Notes: a model not told the origin generated them from the sequence alone. Positions 17,168-28,100 are shown, numbered from the stretch's first letter. The stretch: 64,000 nt of DNA from Peptoniphilus asaccharolyticus DSM 20463 (GCF_900176115.1 NZ_FWWR01000011.1:186001-250000); one strand, 5' to 3'. Numbers and translations are program-made.

Positions 17168-17192
17168 AACTCCAGAGCATCTGGAGTTTTTT
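17168..17192 (+). terminator. terminator of the ABC importer operon
   Basis: AACTCCAG-agcat-CTGGAGTT followed by a T run. Confidence 0.85.
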
Positions 17193-17243
17193 GGTTGCTA
17201 TAAAGCATTAATAAGGTTAAAATATTAACATAAGGGGGTTTAT

Positions 17244-18629
17244 ATGAGAAAAAATAATAATAATTCGTTATTTGATGTAGATGGACAACCAAGTTTTCAA
17301 AGGTCATTTCCCATAGCATTACAACATCTATTGGCTATGATTGTAGGAAATAGTCTTCCGGCACTTGTTTTAGCAAATGCACTTAAAGGAACACCTCACG
17401 AAATAGCTCCAGAACAATCCATTTATATCATTCAAGCAGGAATGTTTTTGGCAGCCATAGCAACCATGATACAATTGTATCCCGTACTTAAATTCGGTGC
17501 TAAGTTACCGGTGATTATGGGGGTATCATTTTCATACATACCTATTCTTTTACAAATAGGACTAAAATATGGTATGCCGGCTGTTTTCGGAGCGGAGATA
17601 GTAGGTGGATTTGTAGCTATAGTAGTTGGGCTATTGATAGGAAAGATAAGGAAATATTTCCCACCAATAGTCAGTGGTACTGTAGTGCTTACAATTGGTT
17701 TGTCTTTATACTCAGTAGCAATTGGATATATGGCCGGTGGAAATGGAAATCCAATGTACGGCAGTATATATAATTGGGGAGTTGCAATCTTAACTCTTAT
17801 AGTAGTTTTGATTTGCAATATGTATGGTAAGGGAATAATTAAATTAGCGGCAATCTTAGTAGGGATGTTTGTAGGATATATTGCTTCTATTATATTGAAC
17901 TTTACTGTTGCTCCAGGATTTATTAATTTTTCAAATGCACAAAACGCAGCATGGTTTACACTTCCTAAAATTTTACCAATGGGCATAGAATTTGTACCAT
18001 CTGCACTTTTTGTAATGGCAATAATGTTTATAGTTAATTCAGTCCAAGCTGTTGGGGATTTATCTTCTACTACTATAGGTGGAATGGATAGAGAAGCTAC
18101 AGATTTAGAAATTTCTGGTGGAATAACAGCCATGGGTATTTCTTCAATTGTAGGTGGGTTTATAGGTTCACTTCCTACAGCAACATATTCACAAAATGTT
18201 GGGATTGTGTCTATGACTAAAGTAGTTGCAAGAAAAGTGCTTGCAATAACAGCTGCTATGATTTTGATAGCAGGCTTTATACCAAAGTTTGGTGGGGTAA
18301 TGCTTTCAATACCACAGTGTGTAATAGGTGGAGCTACAATTTCTGTATTTGCTCAAATAACTATGAATGGTATGAAGCTTATAACTTCAGAAGAACTTTC
18401 TGTTAGAAATTCAACTATAGTTGGACTTGGGATAGCTATTGGGATGGGAATTAACTCAGTGAAAGCAGCGACACAATTGTTAGAAGCAGCTCATCCTACA
18501 ATACACATGATACTTACTTCATCTCCAGTTATTTTAGCTACAATGGTGGTATTTTTCTTAAATATAATCCTACCTAAAAAGACGCTTGAAGAAGAAAAGA
18601 GAGAAAGAGAAGAAATAGATAGAAAATAA
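17244..18629 (+). CDS. NCS2-family uracil/xanthine/urate permease
   Basis: The 461-residue protein has about 14 membrane segments and the NAT signature QNVGIVSMTK near residue 312, plus the substrate-site region with a conserved Glu. It starts after AAGGGGGTTTAT. NCS2 proteins with QN-G...TK carry xanthine or uric acid with protons. Its position just before the purine degradation genes suggests it supplies xanthine or urate; this is inference from context. The C-terminus is charged and cytoplasmic (KKTLEEEKREREEIDRK). Confidence 0.92.
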   Translation: MRKNNNNSLFDVDGQPSFQRSFPIALQHLLAMIVGNSLPALVLANALKGTPHEIAPEQSIYIIQAGMFLAAIATMIQLYPVLKFGAKLPVIMGVSFSYIPILLQIGLKYGMPAVFGAEIVGGFVAIVVGLLIGKIRKYFPPIVSGTVVLTIGLSLYSVAIGYMAGGNGNPMYGSIYNWGVAILTLIVVLICNMYGKGIIKLAAILVGMFVGYIASIILNFTVAPGFINFSNAQNAAWFTLPKILPMGIEFVPSALFVMAIMFIVNSVQAVGDLSSTTIGGMDREATDLEISGGITAMGISSIVGGFIGSLPTATYSQNVGIVSMTKVVARKVLAITAAMILIAGFIPKFGGVMLSIPQCVIGGATISVFAQITMNGMKLITSEELSVRNSTIVGLGIAIGMGINSVKAATQLLEAAHPTIHMILTSSPVILATMVVFFLNIILPKKTLEEEKREREEIDRK

Positions 18630-18825
18630 TAAGTTTGAATTTATAAAACTTAAAAAATATAAAATTAAATTGTAGATAAAAAACACTTGGTGAATTGCTA
18701 AGTGTCTTTTGTTTTGAAAGAAATAATTGAGACTTAATTGACAAGTCACAAAAAACATAATAACTGTCTTGTCAGTGGTAAATATAGATGGCACTATTTT
18801 CTTTGAGATATCGAAAAGGAGAGAG

Positions 18826-18903
18826 ATGAATTTTTGTGAGGAATTAAGAAAGTTAAAAGAAGAAAAAGATGTTGTAATTTTGGCACATTATTATGTGGCG
18901 TAA
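18826..18903 (+). pseudogene. nadA: quinolinate synthase remnant (first 25 codons)
   Basis: An AAGGAGAGAG ribosome site and ATG lead into MNFCEELRKLKEEKDVVILA followed by HYY, which is the conserved N-terminal strand and helix of quinolinate synthase. After HYYVA the frame meets TAA and the NadA sequence is lost. The next bases belong to a different gene (niaR). A deletion removed the rest of nadA and everything up to the end of niaR. The upstream TTGACAAG and CTGTCTTGTCAG elements may be remains of a NiaR operator. Confidence 0.75.
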
Positions 18904-18905
18904 TA

Positions 18906-19094
18906 AAAGTAGATTTGATTATTAAATCTAGAAGAGATATTTCTAAATTTATGCAACAACTTGAATCAGGTGTAAGCATTCCATTAAAAGGCATAACGTC
19001 TAACTACCATTACCATATCATAATGGCCGATAGTGAAAAAATACTTTTTGAAGTAAAAGAAAAATTGAAAGAAAAAGAATTTCTATTGGAATAA
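18906..19094 (+). pseudogene. niaR: NiaR-type NAD biosynthesis repressor remnant (C-terminal 3H domain)
   Basis: The open frame encodes KVDLIIKSRRDISKFMQQLE, then SGVSIPLKGI, then NYHYHIIMADSEKILFEV, ending after about 62 codons. This matches the end of the 3H nicotinate-binding domain of NiaR (YrxA), including the histidines of the HxH motif. No start, no HTH and no first part of the 3H domain remain. It directly abuts the nadA fragment, so the two form one deletion scar. Loss of the repressor should leave any remaining niacin-uptake targets unregulated. Confidence 0.7.
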
Positions 19095-19120
19095 TGATGA
19101 AGAATTTAATAAATAATTAA

Positions 19121-19160
19121 AAATTCTATAATTCGTGGATACGAGTTATGGAATTTTTTT
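19121..19160 (+). terminator. terminator after the nadA/niaR scar
   Basis: AAATTC-ATA-TCGT and ACGA-TAT-GAATTT form an interrupted stem followed by a T run, the probable terminator of the old nad operon. Confidence 0.7.
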
Positions 19161-19504
19161 ATTATGAAGAGATTAATTACTTAAAAATATATTTGGTATA
19201 AAAAATAACGTAATTGAGAATTTAATTTTAGAGATATAGGGGAATTGGTACATAAATTTGAAAAAAATAAATAAAATGCTAATTAAAATGAAAAAAAATT
19301 CCAATAATTATTGTGTGCTATTTTTAAATATGGTATACTTTTTTTGAAAAATTGTAACAAAAATTGATTGGTTTTTAGTCAATAAAAATTTTATTGATAA
19401 AAAATTAAAAAATTCTTTATTTTCAGAAAGTTTAAAGAAAAATTTCTTAAAACATATTGATTTTTAGAAAAAAATATTATAGAATAAACAAGAGGAGTGA
19501 GAAG
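19161..19504. other. upstream region of the regulator and purine cluster
   Basis: No coding sequence is visible. The segment is very AT-rich, contains the promoter at 19311-19339 and a leader of about 155 bases with a short repeat ATTGATTGG/TAGTCAAT that could fold. No known riboswitch was recognised. Confidence 0.5.
19311..19339 (+). promoter_or_regulatory. promoter of the regulator and purine-degradation operon
   Basis: TTGTGT at 19311-19316, 17-base spacer, TATACT at 19334-19339. It is the best promoter match upstream of the regulator gene. Confidence 0.6.
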
Positions 19505-20188
19505 TTGAATAAGATAGAAAAAAATCAACTCTTAAAATCCTACATACCTTATGTGGATTTCATGGCGAATGTGACAGGAAAGAAATGTGAAGTAGTGCTT
19601 AGGAATTTTCATGAAGGTGAAAGCGATATCATCTATATAGTAAATGGCCATCTTTCAGGTAGAAAAGTAGGGGATTCAATAACAGGATATGCCCTTAAAA
19701 AGATAATGAAAGCTGACTACAAGACTAACGATTATGTTACTAATTACATAATGATAAACGAAATAAATCAAAAGGTTTTTAGAGCGTCAACTTACTATAT
19801 AAAAGAAGCTAATGAACTAATAGGTCTTATAAGTATAAATTATGACCTAACTGATTATTTGAAGTTTAGAGATTTCTATAACGAATCTGTTTTATACGGA
19901 GTTGAAGAGTCTCCTGATTCAAATAGAAAAGATTATTTCGGAGATTCATTGGATGATATAACAGAAGCCGTCATACATAATGTACTAATCTACTGGGACA
20001 GATCAATTCCGATCAGACACATTTATCATGATGAAAACCCAATAAGACAAATGTACAACCTTGGTGTATTCAAGTACAAAGGTGCTGTGAATAAGGTTGC
20101 TGAAATGTTAGACATTTCAATTCAGACGATTTATAGGTATATCAAAAATATTGAGAGCTCTAATGAGCGAGTAAAGAAGGAGAAATAA
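19505..20188 (+). CDS. YheO/DauR-type transcriptional regulator (PAS + HTH)
   Basis: The TTG at 19505 after AGAGGAGTGAGAAG is chosen; the longer frame from 19457 lacks a ribosome site. The 227-residue product has an N-terminal YheO-like PAS domain (YIPYVDFMANVTGKKCEVVL through LIGLISINYDLTDYLKFR) and a C-terminal helix-turn-helix (YKGAVNKVAEMLDISIQTIY) of the DauR type. It ends immediately before ygeW, so it is the first gene of that operon and likely senses a purine or ureide intermediate. The sensor ligand is unknown. Confidence 0.85.
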   Translation: MNKIEKNQLLKSYIPYVDFMANVTGKKCEVVLRNFHEGESDIIYIVNGHLSGRKVGDSITGYALKKIMKADYKTNDYVTNYIMINEINQKVFRASTYYIKEANELIGLISINYDLTDYLKFRDFYNESVLYGVEESPDSNRKDYFGDSLDDITEAVIHNVLIYWDRSIPIRHIYHDENPIRQMYNLGVFKYKGAVNKVAEMLDISIQTIYRYIKNIESSNERVKKEK

Positions 20189-21379
20189 ATGGAATTTAAA
20201 GAATTGATAGGAAAGCTTGATGATTTAAATTTTGAAAATCTATACCAAGATGACTTTTTACTAACTTGGGACAAAAGCGATGAAGAATTAGAAGCTGTAT
20301 TTGTAGTAGCTGATGCTATTAGAGAATTAAGGGAAAACAATAAATCTGCTAAGATTTTTGATTCTGGATTAGGTATTTCAATTTTCAGAGATAACTCTAC
20401 AAGAACAAGATTTTCATACGCATCTGCTTGTAACTTATTAGGACTTGAAGTCCAAGATCTTGATGAAAAGAAATCCCAAATAGCTCACGGAGAAACTCTA
20501 CTTGAAACAGCTAACATGGTTTCATTCATGGCTGATGTTGTAGGTATCAGAGACGATATGTACATCGGACAAGGACACGAATACCAAGTGGAATTTGCAA
20601 AATCTGTACAAAGAGGATACGAAGAAGGAACTCTTAACCAAAGACCTACATTAGTATCTTTACAATGTGATAGAGATCACCCAACTCAAATGATGGCTGA
20701 TACACTTCACTTTGCAAACTATTTTGATGGACTTGAATCACTAAAGGGTAAAAAAGTAGCTCTTACTTGGGCTTATTCTCCATCTTACGGAAAGCCATTA
20801 TCTTGCCCACAAGGTGGTATAGCACTTTGGTCAAGACTTGGAATGGACGTAGTACTTGCTCATCCAGAAGGATACGAAGTAATGGAAGATATCGTTGAAA
20901 TCGCTAAGAAAAACGCTGAAGAATCAGGCGGATCTTTCACAGTAACTAACGATATGGCTGAAGCTTTCAAAGATGCTGATATAGTATATCCTAAATCTTG
21001 GGCTCCATTCGCTGCTATGGAAAAGAGAACTAACCTTTACTCAGCAGGAGATTTCGACGGAATCGACGAATTAGAAAAAGAATTATTAAAACAAAATGCA
21101 GATCACAAAGACTGGACAGTAACTGAAGAATTAATGAGCACAACAAAAGACGGAAAAGCTCTTTACTGTCACCCACTTCCAGCTGATATCACTGGCGTAT
21201 CAACTGATGAAGGAGAAGTTGATGCATCTGTATTCGATAGATATAGAAAAGACCTTTATCAAGAAGCTAGCTACAAACCATATATAATTGCAGCTATGAT
21301 ATTCTTACAAAAGATAAAGAACCCTAAAGCAAAATTAGAAGAACTTTGGAACGCTGATACTCCAAGAATTAACAAATAA
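20189..21379 (+). CDS. ygeW: YgeW carbamoyltransferase
   Basis: The 396-residue protein is an aspartate/ornithine carbamoyltransferase-fold enzyme with the carbamoyl phosphate motif [15 protein letters not shown] near residue 67, HPTQMMAD near 165 and HPLPADITG near 330. Insertions of the knotted YgeW type are present. In the anaerobic purine/urate pathway it is thought to release carbamoyl phosphate from a ureido intermediate (2,3-diureidopropionate branch), which ArcC then uses to make ATP. The GAAGGAG site overlaps the end of the regulator gene. Confidence 0.93.
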   Translation: MEFKELIGKLDDLNFENLYQDDFLLTWDKSDEELEAVFVVADAIRELRENNKSAKIFDSGLGISIFRDNSTRTRFSYASACNLLGLEVQDLDEKKSQIAHGETLLETANMVSFMADVVGIRDDMYIGQGHEYQVEFAKSVQRGYEEGTLNQRPTLVSLQCDRDHPTQMMADTLHFANYFDGLESLKGKKVALTWAYSPSYGKPLSCPQGGIALWSRLGMDVVLAHPEGYEVMEDIVEIAKKNAEESGGSFTVTNDMAEAFKDADIVYPKSWAPFAAMEKRTNLYSAGDFDGIDELEKELLKQNADHKDWTVTEELMSTTKDGKALYCHPLPADITGVSTDEGEVDASVFDRYRKDLYQEASYKPYIIAAMIFLQKIKNPKAKLEELWNADTPRINK

Positions 21380-21390
21380 GGAGAGTTATA

Positions 21391-22707
21391 ATGAGTTTAG
21401 ATTTTGAAGCAATAAAAGTAAAAGCAAAAGAATATGAACCAGACATGGTAGCTTTCTTAAGAGATTTAATTAAACTTAAGGGAGAATCATGTGAAGAAGG
21501 CGATAAAGCTAAGAGAATCAAAGAAGAAATGGAAAAAGTTGGATTCGATAAGGCTTGGATCGACGGACAAGGTAACGTACTTGGTGAAATGGGAACTGGA
21601 GATATCCAAATCGCATTTGACGGACACATCGATACAGTAGGTATCGGAAACATCGACAACTGGGAATTCGACCCATACGATGGATTCGAAGACGAAAACC
21701 TAATCGGTGGACGTGGTGGTTCTGACCAACTTGGCGGACCTGTTTCAGCTGTATACGGCGCAAAAATCATGAAAGACTTAGGTCTATTAAATGATAAATA
21801 CAGAGTTTTAGTTACTGGTACAGTTCAAGAAGAAGACTGTGACGGAAACTGCTGGTTATATATGATAGAAAAAGAAGGAATCAAACCTGAATTTGTAGTT
21901 TCTACAGAGCCAACTGACGGTGGTATCTATAGAGGCCAAAGAGGAAGAATGGAAATCAGAGTGGAAGTAGAAGGAGTTTCTTGCCACGGTTCAGCTCCAG
22001 AAAGAGGAGACAATGCTATTTATAAAATGGCTGACATTCTTAAAGAAATCGAACAACTTAACGAAAACCCAGCTGATGATTCAGTAGAAATCAAAGGTTT
22101 AGTAAAGATGTTAGATGAAAAATATAACCCAGAATGGAAAGAAGCTAGATTCTTAGGAAGAGGAACAGTAACAACTTCTCAAATCTTCTTCACTTCTCCA
22201 TCAAGATGTGCAGTAGCTGACTCTTGTGCTATTTCATTAGACAGAAGAATGACAGCTGGTGAAACTTGGGAATCTTGTATAGCTGAAATAGCAAACTTGC
22301 CATCAGCTAAAAAACATGGTGCTAAAGTAACTATGTACGATTATTCAAGACCATCTTGGACAGGACTTTCATATGAACAAGAAGCTTACTTCCCAACTTG
22401 GGTAATTCCAGAAGATCACAAAGTTACAAAAGCTTTAGAAGAAGCTTACAAAGGACTTTATGGGGATGAAAGAATTGCTCCTCCAATTGAGAAAGAGCAA
22501 CAAAAGAGAGCTGCAAGACCACTTACAGATAAATGGACTTTCTCTACAAACGGAGTAGCTATTATGGGACGTCATGGTATTCCAGTAATTGGTTTTGGAC
22601 CAGGAGCTGAAGACCAAGCACACGCACCTAACGAAGTTACATTCAAACAAGACTTAGTAACTTGTGCAGCAACTTACGCAGCACTTCCTACTATTTATAC
22701 AAAATAA
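21391..22707 (+). CDS. ygeY: YgeY-type M20 metallohydrolase
   Basis: The 438-residue protein has M20 peptidase/deacylase features: metal-binding FDGHIDTV near residue 76, the [11 protein letters not shown] region near 110, VQEEDCDGN near 150, [15 protein letters not shown] near 172 and a C-terminal HAPNE histidine near 412. It follows ygeW by 11 bases. In the selenium-linked purine degradation cluster YgeY hydrolyses a ureido or amide bond of an intermediate. Codon use in this and neighbouring genes looks optimised (many GGA, CCA and AAC codons), consistent with high expression. Confidence 0.93.
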   Translation: MSLDFEAIKVKAKEYEPDMVAFLRDLIKLKGESCEEGDKAKRIKEEMEKVGFDKAWIDGQGNVLGEMGTGDIQIAFDGHIDTVGIGNIDNWEFDPYDGFEDENLIGGRGGSDQLGGPVSAVYGAKIMKDLGLLNDKYRVLVTGTVQEEDCDGNCWLYMIEKEGIKPEFVVSTEPTDGGIYRGQRGRMEIRVEVEGVSCHGSAPERGDNAIYKMADILKEIEQLNENPADDSVEIKGLVKMLDEKYNPEWKEARFLGRGTVTTSQIFFTSPSRCAVADSCAISLDRRMTAGETWESCIAEIANLPSAKKHGAKVTMYDYSRPSWTGLSYEQEAYFPTWVIPEDHKVTKALEEAYKGLYGDERIAPPIEKEQQKRAARPLTDKWTFSTNGVAIMGRHGIPVIGFGPGAEDQAHAPNEVTFKQDLVTCAATYAALPTIYTK

Positions 22708-22727
22708 TTGTTACGGAAATAAACTTT

Positions 22728-22755
22728 GAGCTCATGCCTTTACATGAGCTCTTTT
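22728..22755 (+). terminator. hairpin between ygeY and arcC
   Basis: GAGCTCATG-ccttta-CATGAGCTC followed by TTTT. It could be a partial terminator that lowers expression of the following genes. Confidence 0.7.
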
Positions 22756-22779
22756 AATTAAATAAAAGAGGAGAAATTA

Positions 22780-23712
22780 ATGAAGAAAATAGTTTTAGCA
22801 TTAGGCGGTAATGCACTTGGAGATACTCCAGAAGAACAACAACAAGCTGTAAAACACACAGCAGTTTCAATTGTAGATTTAATTGAAGAGGGAAATGAAG
22901 TAATAGTAGCTCATGGAAACGGACCACAAGTTGGTATGATAAATTTAGCTATGAGCACAGCTAATGCAACTGATGCATCTGTTCCATCAATGCCATTCCC
23001 AGAATGTGGAGCTATGAGCCAAGGATACATAGGCTATCATTTACAAAATGCTATCGGAAATGAATTAGCTAAGAGAAATATAAATAAACCAGTTGTAACA
23101 TTAGTAACTCAAGTTTTAGTAGATAAAGACGACAAAGCTTTTGCAAACCCTACAAAACCAATAGGAACTTTCTATTCAGAAGAAGAAGCTAAAGAACTTG
23201 AATCAACAAAAGGTTACACAATGAAAGAAGACTCAGGAAGAGGATTTAGACGTGTAGTACCATCACCAAAGCCAATCGATATAGTTGAAAAAGATGCTGT
23301 TGAATCATTAGTTGGAAAAGCTGTAATCATCTGTGGCGGTGGCGGCGGAATCCCTGTTATCAAAACAGAAACAGGTTTAGAAGGCGTTGCAGCAGTTATA
23401 GATAAAGACTTCACATCAGCTAAGATAGCAGAAGTTTTAAATGCTGATTCACTTATCATCTTAACAGCAGTGGATAAAGTTGCTATAAATTTCGGAAAAG
23501 AAGATGAAAAATGGCTTGATGAACTTTCGATTGCAGAAGTACAAACATATATTGATGCAAATGAATTTGGAGCAGGTTCAATGCTTCCTAAAGTAGAAGC
23601 TGCTGTAGGATTTGTTAAGAGCAAAGAAGGAAGAGAAGCTCTTATAACATCTCTTGAGAAAGCAAAAGCTGCACTAAAAGGTGAAACAGGAACTAGAATA
23701 GTTAATAAATAA
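22780..23712 (+). CDS. arcC: carbamate kinase
   Basis: The 310-residue kinase transfers phosphate from carbamoyl phosphate to ADP. Family motifs are VLALGGNALGD at the N-terminus, VAHGNGPQVGMI near 48, FPECGAMSQGYIGY near 74, VICGGGGGIPV near 186 and AGSMLPKVEAAV near 265. It has AAAAGAGGAGAAATTA before ATG. In this cluster it would harvest ATP from the carbamoyl phosphate released by YgeW; no arginine deiminase gene is nearby, so the arginine pathway is unlikely here. Confidence 0.96.
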   Translation: MKKIVLALGGNALGDTPEEQQQAVKHTAVSIVDLIEEGNEVIVAHGNGPQVGMINLAMSTANATDASVPSMPFPECGAMSQGYIGYHLQNAIGNELAKRNINKPVVTLVTQVLVDKDDKAFANPTKPIGTFYSEEEAKELESTKGYTMKEDSGRGFRRVVPSPKPIDIVEKDAVESLVGKAVIICGGGGGIPVIKTETGLEGVAAVIDKDFTSAKIAEVLNADSLIILTAVDKVAINFGKEDEKWLDELSIAEVQTYIDANEFGAGSMLPKVEAAVGFVKSKEGREALITSLEKAKAALKGETGTRIVNK

Positions 23713-23747
23713 AAATAATTTATTAATTTTAAAATAAATAATAAAAA

Positions 23748-23792
23748 GATCAAATTAATTTGTTATAATATAGATAACAGATTAATTTGATT
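23748..23792. repeat. 19-bp inverted repeat with a TATAAT in its centre
   Basis: GATCAAATTAATTTGTTAT (23748-23766) is repeated inverted at 23774-23792 with 17 of 19 matches and a 7-base loop. TATAAT spans the arm-loop border at 23764-23769. It lies between arcC and ygeX and could be an operator or an mRNA hairpin; it has no T run on the plus strand. Confidence 0.7.
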
Positions 23793-23827
23793 TGATTTGA
23801 TAAAGCGATGTGTTTAGGAGGTAAACG

Positions 23828-25030
23828 ATGGATAAATTTAATTTAGTTGAATTAGAACTAGATAAAAACGAAGTTAACATTGATTTTGTGAATGATGAAG
23901 TGGCACAAAAAGCAATAGGATTTCACAAAAGTTTTCCGCAATATTCTAAAACACCTCTAGTAGAACTTAAAGATTTAGCTAAAGAAGTTGGAGTTAAGTC
24001 AATTAATGTAAAAGATGAATCATATAGATTTGGATTAAATGCATTTAAGGTACTTGGGGGAAGTTTTGCAATAGGAAACTATATTGCACAAAGACTTGGA
24101 ATGGACATTAGCGAACTTCCATACGAAAAAATGATTTCAAAAGAAATCAAAGAAAAATTAGGTGATGTTACATTTGCTACAGCAACAGATGGTAACCACG
24201 GAAGAGGAGTAGCTTGGACAGCTAATCAATTAGGACAAAAGTCTAAAGTATTCATGCCAAAGGGTTCAGCAAAAGAAAGACTTGAAAATATTAGAAAAGA
24301 AAATTCAGATGCTGATATCTACGAATACAACTATGATGAATGTGTAAGACTTGCAGATAAATATGCTAAAGAAAACAACGGTATAATGGTTCAAGATACA
24401 TCTTGGGATGGATATGAAGAAATTCCAACTTGGATTATGCAAGGTTATATGACAATGGCAAAAGAAGCTTATGAAGAGCTAAAAGAAAGAGAAGAAGAGC
24501 CAACTCACATCTTCCTTCAAGCTGGAGTAGGTTCAATGTCATCAGCAGTAACAGGATACTTCGCAAATGTTATGAAAGATAACATGCCTGTAATTACAAT
24601 TGTTGAACCAAATCAAGCAAACTGCTTATTTAGAACAGCAAAAGCAGATGATGGAAAGCTTCACATTGTAGAAGGAGATATGGATTCAATTATGGCAGGT
24701 CTAAACTGTGGTGAGCCTGTAACAATTGGATGGCCTGTATTAAAGAAACATGCTAAATTCTACCTATCAGTAGATGATTTATATGCAGCACACGGAATGA
24801 GACTACTTGGAAACCCACTTGGAAATGATACTAAGGTTATTTCTGGTGAATCCGGAGCAGTTACAGCAGGTGTTGTTCACAAGCTTTTAACAGATGAGTC
24901 ACTAAAAGCTGAAAAAGAAAAATTAGGTTTAAATGAAAATTCAGTAGTTCTTTGCTTCTCAACAGAAGGAGATACTGATAAAGAAGGATATAGAAGAATA
25001 GTTTGGGATGGTCAAAACCCTAGTCTATAA
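23828..25030 (+). CDS. ygeX: diaminopropionate ammonia-lyase
   Basis: The 400-residue PLP enzyme splits 2,3-diaminopropionate into pyruvate and two ammonia. The Schiff-base lysine is in RFGLNAFKVLGGS near residue 77; ATDGNHGRGVAW (about 120) binds the phosphate and substrate; QAGVGSMSSAV (about 235) and GESGAVTAG (about 340) complete the fold. AGGAGGTAAACG precedes ATG. It provides the final carbon step of the purine/ureide pathway predicted here. Length is normal. Confidence 0.96.
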   Translation: MDKFNLVELELDKNEVNIDFVNDEVAQKAIGFHKSFPQYSKTPLVELKDLAKEVGVKSINVKDESYRFGLNAFKVLGGSFAIGNYIAQRLGMDISELPYEKMISKEIKEKLGDVTFATATDGNHGRGVAWTANQLGQKSKVFMPKGSAKERLENIRKENSDADIYEYNYDECVRLADKYAKENNGIMVQDTSWDGYEEIPTWIMQGYMTMAKEAYEELKEREEEPTHIFLQAGVGSMSSAVTGYFANVMKDNMPVITIVEPNQANCLFRTAKADDGKLHIVEGDMDSIMAGLNCGEPVTIGWPVLKKHAKFYLSVDDLYAAHGMRLLGNPLGNDTKVISGESGAVTAGVVHKLLTDESLKAEKEKLGLNENSVVLCFSTEGDTDKEGYRRIVWDGQNPSL

Positions 25031-25173
25031 TGGCTAAATACTTTGTAATTATTTAATGTGAGGACTTGCGCTGTGCGTGAGTTCTCAAAGTAATATTTGT
25101 AGGAAAAATTTAGGAATTGTATTTGTAACATTACAAATGTTTTCAGTACATTAAAAGTCATAGGAGGATAATT

Positions 25174-28100
25174 ATGAGTGAATTTATGAGACCAATTTCG
25201 TTTAAACATCTTATTGAGTGGAGTTTAGAAGAATTTAAAAATCAAGAGACAATCTTCGGAGTACACAAAGACAAATTTTATAGAAATACAAGCGGAAACT
25301 ATTTAAAAACAGTTTTTGGAGATGAAATAGCAAGTGCTGTAGGTCCTGCTGCAGGCCCACATTCGCAATTAGCACAAAATATAATAGCTTCATACTTAAC
25401 AGGTTCAAGATTTATAGAAGTAAAGACTGTTCAAGTTATGGACGGAGAACAAATCCAACAAGCTATAGGCAGACCTTGTATATGGGCAGAAGATGAATGC
25501 TACAACTGTGAATGGTCAACAGAATTAACAGTTCAAGAAGCGTTTAACGAATATACTAAAGCTTATTTTGCAATTCAAGTATTAGCTAAAGAACTTGGAA
25601 TCGCAGACAAAAAAGACTTTATGTATAACATGTCTGTAGGATATGACCTTGAAGGTATCAAATCTGAAAAAATAGACAACTACATAGAAGGATTAAAGAA
25701 TGCTTCTGAAACTGCAATCTTCAAAGAATGTAAAGAATATTTAAAAGAAAATATTGGACAATTTAAAGCATTTACAACAGAAGATGTTGAAAATATATCT
25801 CCTGAACTTTGTCATTCAATAACACTTTCAACTCTACACGGATGCCCAGCTGCTGAAATAGAAAGCATTGCCAACTATCTATTAACTGAAAAGAAATTAA
25901 ACACATTCATTAAATGTAATCCAACACTTTTAGGATATGAGTTTGCAAGAAACACATTAGATGAAATGGGATTTGACTACATTGCATTTACAGATTTCCA
26001 CTTCAAAGACGATCTTCAATATGCTGATGCAATTGAAATGTTTAAGAGATTACAAAAACTTGCAAAATCAGAAGAAAAAGCATTTGGTTTAAAACTTACA
26101 AATACATTCCCAGTTGATGTAAAGAGAAATGAACTTCCATCAGAAGAAATGTATATGTCAGGTCGTTCACTATATCCATTGACTGTAAGCTTGGCTGCAA
26201 AATTATCTAAAGAGTTTGATGGCAAATTACCAATGTCTTACTCAGGTGGAGCTGATGCTCTAAACATTAGAGATTTATTAAAGACAGGTGTTCAACCTAT
26301 CACAATGGCTACTACAATTTTAAAACCAGGTGGATACCCAAGATTTAAACAAATTGCAGAAGTTTCAGAAGACCTTTTAGCTAAAGAATATAAAGATATC
26401 GACGTAGACTATATCGTAAGATATGCAAAAGAAGTGCTTGAAGATCCACAAAACAACAAGCTATACAGAGAAAAAGTTAAATCAAGAAAGACTGAATCTG
26501 AACTTCCTTTAGTAGACTGTTTTAAAGCTCCATGTAAAGATGGTGGATGTCCAATCAACCAACAAATACCAGAGTATTTAAAATTAGTTTCAGAAGAAAG
26601 ATATGACGAAGCTATGAAGGTTATAGCTAATGACAATACAGCGCCTACAATTTTAGGTACAATTTGTGCGCATCACTGCCAAACTCACTGTACAAGAGTT
26701 GACTATGAAAAATCACTTCAAATCAAAGATATGAAGCTTATAGCAGCTGATAATGCTCAAGATAAATTTATAGAGACTATAGAAAAAGCTGATATTAAAT
26801 CAGATAAGAAAGTAGCTGTAATCGGAGCGGGCCCTGTTGGTATAGCAGCAGCGTCATACTTGAGAAGAAATGGTGTGGATGTAGTTGTATTTGAAAAACT
26901 TTCAAAACCTTATGGTATTGTAAGCCACATCATACCAGAATTCAGAATTTCAGATGAAATGATAGAAAGAGACTTCAAGATTGCAAAAGCTCAAGGTGTT
27001 GAATTTAGATTTAATACAGAAGTTACTCAAAGCTATGAAGAACTTAAGAAAGAATATGACTATGTTATCGTGGCAACAGGAGCATGGGAAAAAGGTTCTT
27101 CACCAGTAAAAGAGGGAACAGAAAACATCACTGACGCTCTTGATTTCCTATGGAAGATGAGAATGGAAGATGGATTCGATTTAGGTAATAAGGTTGCAGT
27201 TGTAGGAGCGGGAGACGTTGCTATGGACTGTGTAAGACTTGCTCATAAACAAGGCGTTGAAGCTGTGTTAGTATACAGAAGAACAGAAGCTTACATGCCA
27301 GCAACTCAAGAAGAAGTTGAAGAAGTTAAAGAAAGCGGAATTCAAATTATGGAATTAACTGCGCCTGTAAAATATGATGGCAAAACTTTAACTTGTGAAA
27401 AGATGAAGCTTGGAGAGTTTGACGCATCCGGAAGAAAAGCAGTAGTTGGAACTGGAGAGTTCGTAGAATTAGAATTCGATACTGTAATCGGAGCTACAGG
27501 AGCAAAAGTAGACCTTGCACCATTTAAAGAAAATGGAGTAAATATGGATGATAGAGGAAGAATGAAACTACTTCCAACTCTTGAGTCAAATATTGAAAAT
27601 GTATATATAATAGGAGACTGTAAAGAAGGTCCTTCAACAATAGTAAAAGGTATGGGAGATGCTAAGACAGTAGCTCTTGATATCCTTAAAAAAGAAGGTT
27701 TAGATAATGACTTCGAAAGATTTATCGTACCTGAAAAAGATAAGGTAGTATACGAAAAGAGAGGTATACTTGAAAATATTCTTGAAGGAAATAAAGAAGG
27801 TAACCGTTGCTTGAAGTGTGACCAAATCTGTGAAGTTTGTACAGAAGTATGTCCTAACAGAGCTAATGTTGCAATAAACTTAGAAGGATATGAAAACAAA
27901 CACCAAATCGTACACGTAGATGGTATGTGTAATGAATGTGGAAACTGTGCTGTATTCTGTCCACACGCTGGAAAACCATACAAAGATAAGATAACTTTAT
28001 TCTGGACTAGAGAAGACTTCGAAGATTCAACAAATGTAGGTTTCTTAAGAACAGGAGAAAATACTTTCTTAGTAAGAGCTGAAAATGGAAATATAATAGA

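Noticed and set aside
17432-18133. 233-codon minus-strand ORF inside the NCS2 permease
   Set aside because: It is a shadow of the real gene in another frame, with no ribosome site and odd composition.
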